Program-made: the position numbers and the translations under genes | The notes under the pieces: generated by a model | Databases searched by the model: none | The model's input: only the letters and a program-made list of their open reading frames with translations | Told to the model about the DNA's origin: nothing | Assembly: GCA_023252065.1 (NCBI GenBank) | Contig: JAHEXO010000032.1 | Location: forward strand, 1-10,504 | DNA: 10,504 bases | Direction of reading: 5' to 3' | Source: Nocardioides sp. | GTDB taxonomy: Bacteria; Actinomycetota; Actinomycetes; Propionibacteriales; Nocardioidaceae | In this document: piece after piece, positions 6,936 to 10,504 of the stretch | Layout: each line of letters opens with the position of its first letter | Position numbering within the stretch: position 1 is the stretch's first letter

Positions 6936-8455
6936 CGGGAGCCCCCGACGGTCGGTGCGAACGTGGTCGCCAGCTCCAGGAGCAGCTTGGTGCCGAACCC
7001 GCTGGCCCCCTTGTTGCGCCAGGTCCGCGCGACCGGCTGCTGGGCCGTGCTCGCGATGTCGACGTGCGCCCAGGGGGTGTCGCCGACGAACTCGGCGAGG
7101 AAGAGCGCTGCGGTGATGGAGCCGGCGTTGATGCCACCCATGTTGGTCAGGTCGGCGATGGTCGAGTCGAGCTGGGCGCGGTAGGGCCGGTGGAGCGGGA
7201 GCTCCCAGACCGGCTCGTCGGCGACCTCGCCGGCCCGCTGCAGCAGGCCGATCAGGTCTCGGTCGTTGCCCATGACGCCGGCGATCTCGACCCCGAAGGT
7301 GCGCAGGCAGGCTCCGGTCAGGGTGGCGACGTCGACGATGGCGTCGACGCCGTCCTCGAGGGCCAGGCAGATCCCGTCTGCCATCACCAGCCGCCCCTCG
7401 GCGTCGGTGTTGAGCACCTCGACGGTGGTGCCGTTGCGCATCGTCAGCACGTCACCGAGCTTCATCGCCGAGCCCGAGGGCATGTTGTCGGTGCAGCAGA
7501 GGTAGGCCGTGACCGCGGTGGTGCAGCCCAGGTCGCGCAAGGCCGTCATCGCTCCGAGGATGGCTGCCGCGCCGGTCATGTCGTTCTTCATCTGGGCGTG
7601 CGACTCGTCGCTGGGCTTGAGGCTGATGCCGCCGGAGTCGTACATGATCCCCTTGCCCACCAGGCCCAGGTGTCCGGTGGGGGAGTCGGGGCGGTAGGTC
7701 ATCTTGACCAACCGCGGCTCGTCGACGCTGCCGAGGTTGACACCGAGGATGCCGCCGCAGCCCATCTCGATCAGCTGCTGCTCGTCGTACACCTCGACCT
7801 CGACGCCGGCTGCCGGGCCGAGCTCCTGTGCGACCTCGCCCATCCGGGCCGCGGACAGGGTGGTGGCCGGGCAGTTGGAGAGGTCGCGGCTGATCGCGGC
7901 GGCGCGGGCGATGGCCTGCCCGCGCGCGACCCCTGTGCGCACCTCCTCCGCGACGGCCTCGGGTGCCACGATCGACAGCGACGTGAGGGTTGCCTCATCG
8001 CCACCGCGGCCCACGAAGAACCGCCAGCGGGCCAGCAGCACGCCCTCGACGACGACCTGAGCGAAGTCGCCGGGGGAGAGCGCCGTGGCGTCCGGCTCGG
8101 GCAGCTCCACGGCGAGCGTGAGGTGCTGCGGCACCGCCCGGGCGAAGCCTGCGGCCAGGTCGCGGACGGTCGTCAGGTCGACGTCGGCGGCGTCACCGAC
8201 ACCCAGCGCGACCAGCGCGCGTCCTCCCGCGCCGGGCAGCACGAGGGTCTGGCCCCGCGCTGCGCTGAACCCGGCCACGGCCAGGGCCGCGGCGTCGGTG
8301 CCGAGGTCGGGGGGAGTCTCGGCCCCCGCGACGACCGGTACGGCGAGTGCTGCGGCGGCGCCGACGTCCGGGACCGTGGTCACCACCGTCACCGTGGCCG
8401 GCGTCCGGACGGACGGCACGGGGTCGAAGTTGCCGCGGGCGGGGTTGTCCACCAT
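6932..8455 (-). CDS. pepA: Leucyl aminopeptidase, M17 family
   Basis: 507 residues, typical for the cytosolic hexameric M17 enzymes that remove N-terminal residues from peptides with two metal ions. The N-terminal domain (about 1-165) is variable. The C-terminal catalytic domain holds LVGKGIMYDSGGISLKPS with Lys268, Asp273 and Lys280, MKNDMTGAA with Asp292, and NTDAEGRL with Asp351, Glu353 and Arg355. These match the metal ligands and catalytic residues of E. coli PepA in order and spacing, so activity is expected. The E. coli Tyr in MKYDMSG is Asn here. ATG8455 has AGGGAG five bases upstream. The stop overlaps the AbgT gene start by 4 nt, tying the peptidase to transport. E. coli PepA also binds DNA; nothing here shows whether this one does. 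It may cut Cys-Gly or aminoacyl conjugates rather than general peptides. Confidence 0.93.
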   Translation of the reverse strand: MVDNPARGNFDPVPSVRTPATVTVVTTVPDVGAAAALAVPVVAGAETPPDLGTDAAALAVAGFSAARGQTLVLPGAGGRALVALGVGDAADVDLTTVRDLAAGFARAVPQHLTLAVELPEPDATALSPGDFAQVVVEGVLLARWRFFVGRGGDEATLTSLSIVAPEAVAEEVRTGVARGQAIARAAAISRDLSNCPATTLSAARMGEVAQELGPAAGVEVEVYDEQQLIEMGCGGILGVNLGSVDEPRLVKMTYRPDSPTGHLGLVGKGIMYDSGGISLKPSDESHAQMKNDMTGAAAILGAMTALRDLGCTTAVTAYLCCTDNMPSGSAMKLGDVLTMRNGTTVEVLNTDAEGRLVMADGICLALEDGVDAIVDVATLTGACLRTFGVEIAGVMGNDRDLIGLLQRAGEVADEPVWELPLHRPYRAQLDSTIADLTNMGGINAGSITAALFLAEFVGDTPWAHVDIASTAQQPVARTWRNKGASGFGTKLLLELATTFAPTVGGSR

Positions 8456-8581
8456 GAGGTCTCCCTGAGCTTCCCTGTGGTGTGGCTGTGGTCGAGTGTT
8501 CAGTCAACCGCTAACCGGTCGCCGCCGACACCCCTGGGGGTGGGTGAGACAACCCGGGCCGTCAGGGGCCCTCAGGGGCCG
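8456..8581 (-). promoter_or_regulatory. Intergenic region before the pepA-abgT-SLC13 set
   Basis: This is the only sizeable gap in the minus-strand block, so the aminopeptidase promoter is probably here. Minus-strand TTGACT (8500-8505) is a reasonable -35, but no convincing TANNNT box follows at 16-18 nt. CACCCC/GGGGTG (8529-8542) forms a compact palindrome. GGCCC-TCAG-GGGCC (8567-8580) is a 5-bp GC hairpin just after the glutaminase stop and could end that transcript, although a T-run is missing. AGGGAG (8461-8466) is the ribosome site of the aminopeptidase. Confidence 0.4.
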
Positions 8582-8590
8582 TCAAGGGAC
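8561..8590. repeat. 10-bp tandem repeat at the glutaminase stop
   Basis: GTCAGGGGCC, CTCAGGGGCC and the degenerate GTCAAGGGAC follow each other with an exact 10-bp period. The third unit contains the glutaminase stop codon (complement of TCA at 8582-8584). The phase of one helical turn would suit a repeated protein site, but the hairpin inside it may be the functional part. Confidence 0.45.
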
Positions 8591-9562
8591 GACGCTCGAG
8601 GCCAGCAGGTCGAGCCCGAGCCGCCGGGTGAGGTGGCGTGCCGCCAGCTCGCCGCGCACGCTGTTGCCCGTCGGGTCGATCAAGGGCGAGAAGGTCCCCA
8701 GGGCGCCCTTGCCGGGGGAGACGGTGACGATGCCGCCGCCGATCCCGCTCTTGCCCGGCATCCCGACGTCGAAGAGCCAGTCGCCGGAGGTCTCGTACAT
8801 GCCCGCCACCGCCATCACCGCCAGCGTGGCGTGCGCCGTCTCCGGGTCGACCACGTGCTCGCAGGTCACCGGGTTGGTGCCGCCGTCGGCCAGGGTCGCG
8901 CCCATCACCGCGAGGTCGACGGCGGTGACCTGCAGGCAACTCTGCCGCGTGTAGAGCTCGACTGCGTCGCCGGGGTCTCCCACGAGGGCGCCCTGGCTGG
9001 TGAGCAGGTTGGCCAGCGCCCGGTTGCGGTGGTTGGTCGCCCGAGCCGACTCGAGGATGACGGCGTCCAGCTCGAGGTCACCCCCCGCGAACCGTGACAG
9101 CCCGGCGACCAGGGACTCCCACCGCTCCTCCAGGTCGGGCCCGGGCCACAGCGCGGTCGTGGCGATCGCGCCGGCGTTGACCATCGGGTTGGTGCGGCCC
9201 GCCGGGTCGCGCTCCACGGCGTACGCCGAGTTGAACGCGAGGCCGGTCGCGTTGACGCCCACGCGTCGGCGTACCTCCGCGACCCCGACGGCCTCACCGA
9301 CCAGTGCGAAGACGAAGGGCTTCGAGACGCTCATCACCGTGAACGGCGTGTGCGCGTCGCCGGCGACGGCGCGCTCGCCGCTGACCGAGACGACCGCGAG
9401 CCCGAAGGCGTCGGGGTCCGCCTCGGCCAGGGCGGGGTAGACCCGCGCCAACGCGCCACCTTGCTCGTGCCGGAACAGCTCGTGGGTCTCGTCGAGCACC
9501 TGCTGCACGCGGTCGGGTGCTGGGAGGCGTCCGGAGGAGACGAACCGTTCGGGCGTGGTCAC
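8582..9562 (-). CDS. glsA: Glutaminase
   Basis: 326 residues, slightly longer than the usual bacterial enzyme of about 310. It hydrolyses L-glutamine to glutamate and ammonia in the cytosol, using a serine-lysine mechanism on a beta-lactamase-like fold. Key residues are present: SVSK with Ser78 and Lys81, NPMVNAGAI with Asn125/Asn129, Glu171 with Asn177/Asn180 downstream, Tyr204 in YTRQSCL, Tyr256 in GMYETSGDW, and the conserved VGMPGKSGIGGG block (266-277). The usual QCS after the tyrosine reads QSC, a small local swap. The GTG start lies 1 nt after the stop of the MFS gene with only a weak GGTGGG ribosome site, so translation is probably coupled to that gene. Besides catabolism, glutaminases can support acid tolerance by releasing ammonia. 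Pairing with a drug-exporter-type gene is unusual. Confidence 0.96.
   Translation of the reverse strand: MTTPERFVSSGRLPAPDRVQQVLDETHELFRHEQGGALARVYPALAEADPDAFGLAVVSVSGERAVAGDAHTPFTVMSVSKPFVFALVGEAVGVAEVRRRVGVNATGLAFNSAYAVERDPAGRTNPMVNAGAIATTALWPGPDLEERWESLVAGLSRFAGGDLELDAVILESARATNHRNRALANLLTSQGALVGDPGDAVELYTRQSCLQVTAVDLAVMGATLADGGTNPVTCEHVVDPETAHATLAVMAVAGMYETSGDWLFDVGMPGKSGIGGGIVTVSPGKGALGTFSPLIDPTGNSVRGELAARHLTRRLGLDLLASSVVP
9217..9228. repeat. 12-bp palindrome CGGCGTACGCCG (copy 2)
   Basis: Perfect palindrome inside glsA, again encoding Ala-Tyr-Ala with GCG-TAC-GCC. Confidence 0.55.
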
Positions 9563-9563
9563 C

Positions 9564-10504
9564 TCAGCCCACCGACTCCAGCTCGACGCCGGTGCTCTCG
9601 TCGAGCATGCGCCGGGCCAGGTTCTCCAGGGCCTCCGCGAGGAGCACGTCGTCCTCGGCGCCCCAGTCGCTCAGCTCGCGGGCCAGCCAGCGCCGGCGTG
9701 CCTCGACGAGCAGCCGGAACTCCTCGCTCCCGGCCTCGGTCAGGGAGAGGGTGCTCCCGTGCTCGGCCAGCAGGCCGCGCTGCATCGCGCCCGCGAAGGC
9801 CGGCGCCAGCACCTCGGCCGGGACCCGCACCCGGTGCGCGATGTCGGCGAGGGTCGGCGTGGCGCCCAGCCGGGCGCGGACGTGGACCTGGGCCAGGCAC
9901 CAGGCGTCCGCGAGCGCCAGTGTCGTCCCGGCGTCGCGCCACAACGTCACGACGTCGTCACGCGTGGCCTGCTGCATCAGCCGGCCGATGGCGACCTCCA
10001 GCCGGCGTACCCGGTCACTGTCCTCGGGCATCCCGAACGCGTCCCCGACGTCGGAGGTGCTCACGCGGCTGCTGCCGCGCAGCGGCACCTCCTTGAGGAA
10101 CCAGGCGAGCGCGAAGGCCACCAACGCGACGGGGACGGCCGAGAGGAACACGACGTGCAGGGCATGGGCGTAGGCCTGCACGATGTGGGTGATCTGGTCC
10201 GCGGGGTAGGAGTGCAGGCCCGCAGGGGTCGTGGTCCTCGCCGGGTCGACGCCCGGCGAGGCGGCGTACGCCGCGGGGAGCCGGTGGGCGAGGACGTTGG
10301 CGTAGATCGTGCCGAAGATGGACGCCCCGAACGAGCTGCCCAGGGTGCGGAAGAAGGTCACGCCCGACGTGGCGACGCCGAGGTCGCGATAGGCCGCGGT
10401 GTTCAGGACGATGATCGTCAGCACCTGCATGCACAGACCGATCCCGGCGCCGAGCACCAGCATGTAAACCGCCCGCACGCCCCACGGCGTCGACTCGTTC
10501 ATCC
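9564..10504 (-). CDS. MFS (DHA2/EmrB-QacA type) exporter, 3' part, with C-terminal winged-helix domain
   Basis: The gene runs off the right edge, so the N-terminal half is missing. Numbering from the Met codon at 10502, which is probably internal, 312 residues are visible. They contain a late-span block of drug:H+ antiporters, GAGIGLCMQ...NTAAYRDLGVATSGVTFFRTLGSSFGASIFG (about 18-64), an outer loop (about 74-108) and the last span (about 113-136) ending FLKEVPLR. The remaining 170 or so residues are cytosolic. TLADIAHRVRVPAEVL...GAMQRGLLAEHGSTLSLTEAG (217-258) reads as a helix-turn-helix plus wing, followed by a helical tail like MarR proteins. Such tails are known on some actinobacterial MFS proteins; whether they bind DNA is unknown. 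It lies 1 nt upstream of glsA. Substrate is unknown; multidrug efflux is the family default. Confidence 0.85.
   Translation of the reverse strand, partial: MNESTPWGVRAVYMLVLGAGIGLCMQVLTIIVLNTAAYRDLGVATSGVTFFRTLGSSFGASIFGTIYANVLAHRLPAAYAASPGVDPARTTTPAGLHSYPADQITHIVQAYAHALHVVFLSAVPVALVAFALAWFLKEVPLRGSSRVSTSDVGDAFGMPEDSDRVRRLEVAIGRLMQQATRDDVVTLWRDAGTTLALADAWCLAQVHVRARLGATPTLADIAHRVRVPAEVLAPAFAGAMQRGLLAEHGSTLSLTEAGSEEFRLLVEARRRWLARELSDWGAEDDVLLAEALENLARRMLDESTGVELESVG
10261..10274. repeat. 14-bp palindrome GCGGCGTACGCCGC (copy 3, extended)
   Basis: The CGGCGTACGCCG palindrome extended by one base on each side, inside the MFS gene, encoding Ala-Ala-Tyr-Ala. Confidence 0.55.

Noticed and set aside
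8456..8581. Riboswitch or small RNA before the aminopeptidase
   Set aside because: Only 126 bases with short simple stems; no conserved riboswitch core could be recognised.
6027..9097. Long plus-strand open frames (385 and 749 codons) opposite abgT, pepA and glsA
   Set aside because: They cross three well-supported genes and their boundaries, have biased shadow composition and no recognisable motif.
10500..10502. ATG as the true start of the MFS gene
   Set aside because: The visible protein lacks the first spans of a DHA2 transporter and the frame is open to the window edge, so this Met is probably internal.
1..10504. CRISPR array, insertion sequence or toxin-antitoxin pair
   Set aside because: No regularly spaced direct repeats, transposase-like protein, terminal inverted repeats or small gene pair were found on either strand.

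Overview
The window is compact, very GC-rich DNA from an actinobacterium. High GC at third codon positions, GTG starts, near-zero intergenic spacing and a tRNA without an encoded CCA all point that way. A member of the Nocardioidaceae (Nocardioides-like) is my best guess, from overall style and a recurrent CGTACG-centred word; this is inference and was not tested by any search. Seven protein genes and one tRNA account for almost all of the sequence. No insertion sequence, CRISPR array, rRNA or riboswitch is visible.

Left edge (1-271): a tRNA-Arg(CCG) lies on the minus strand. Its 3' end faces the left end of the window, where 9-bp direct repeats one helical turn apart look like integrase arm sites. 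The tRNA and the first plus-strand gene are divergent and share about 100 bp with a candidate tRNA promoter, an 8-bp hairpin and a possible leaderless promoter.

Plus-strand pair (272-3455): a 716-residue membrane protein carries an extracytoplasmic, plant/fungal-style PI-PLC X-like phosphodiesterase domain. One base later comes a flippase-like (LPG_synthase_TM/UPF0104) membrane protein. Both probably act on envelope lipids or glycolipids, and this pair is the best candidate here for an undescribed system.

Minus-strand block (10504 down to 3459): the transcription order is the 3' part of an MFS (DHA2-type) drug exporter with a C-terminal winged-helix domain; glutaminase (glsA), 1 nt later; a 125-bp gap with hairpins and 10-bp repeats; an M17 leucyl aminopeptidase; an AbgT-family transporter overlapping it by 4 nt (GTGA); and an SLC13-type permease with two TrkA-C (RCK_C) domains, 12 nt later. 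The aminopeptidase-AbgT-SLC13 set looks like one operon for peptide or aminoacyl-conjugate cleavage and carboxylate transport. Both transporters belong to the same ion-transporter fold superfamily. The plus and minus blocks converge at 3455/3459 with 3 nt between stop codons.

Most of the window is recognisable metabolism and transport. The points most worth following are the PLC-flippase pair, the aminopeptidase-AbgT-SLC13 cassette, the MFS-winged-helix fusion, and six perfect 12-bp palindromes centred on CGTACG, two of them built from the rare codon pair GTA-CGA.
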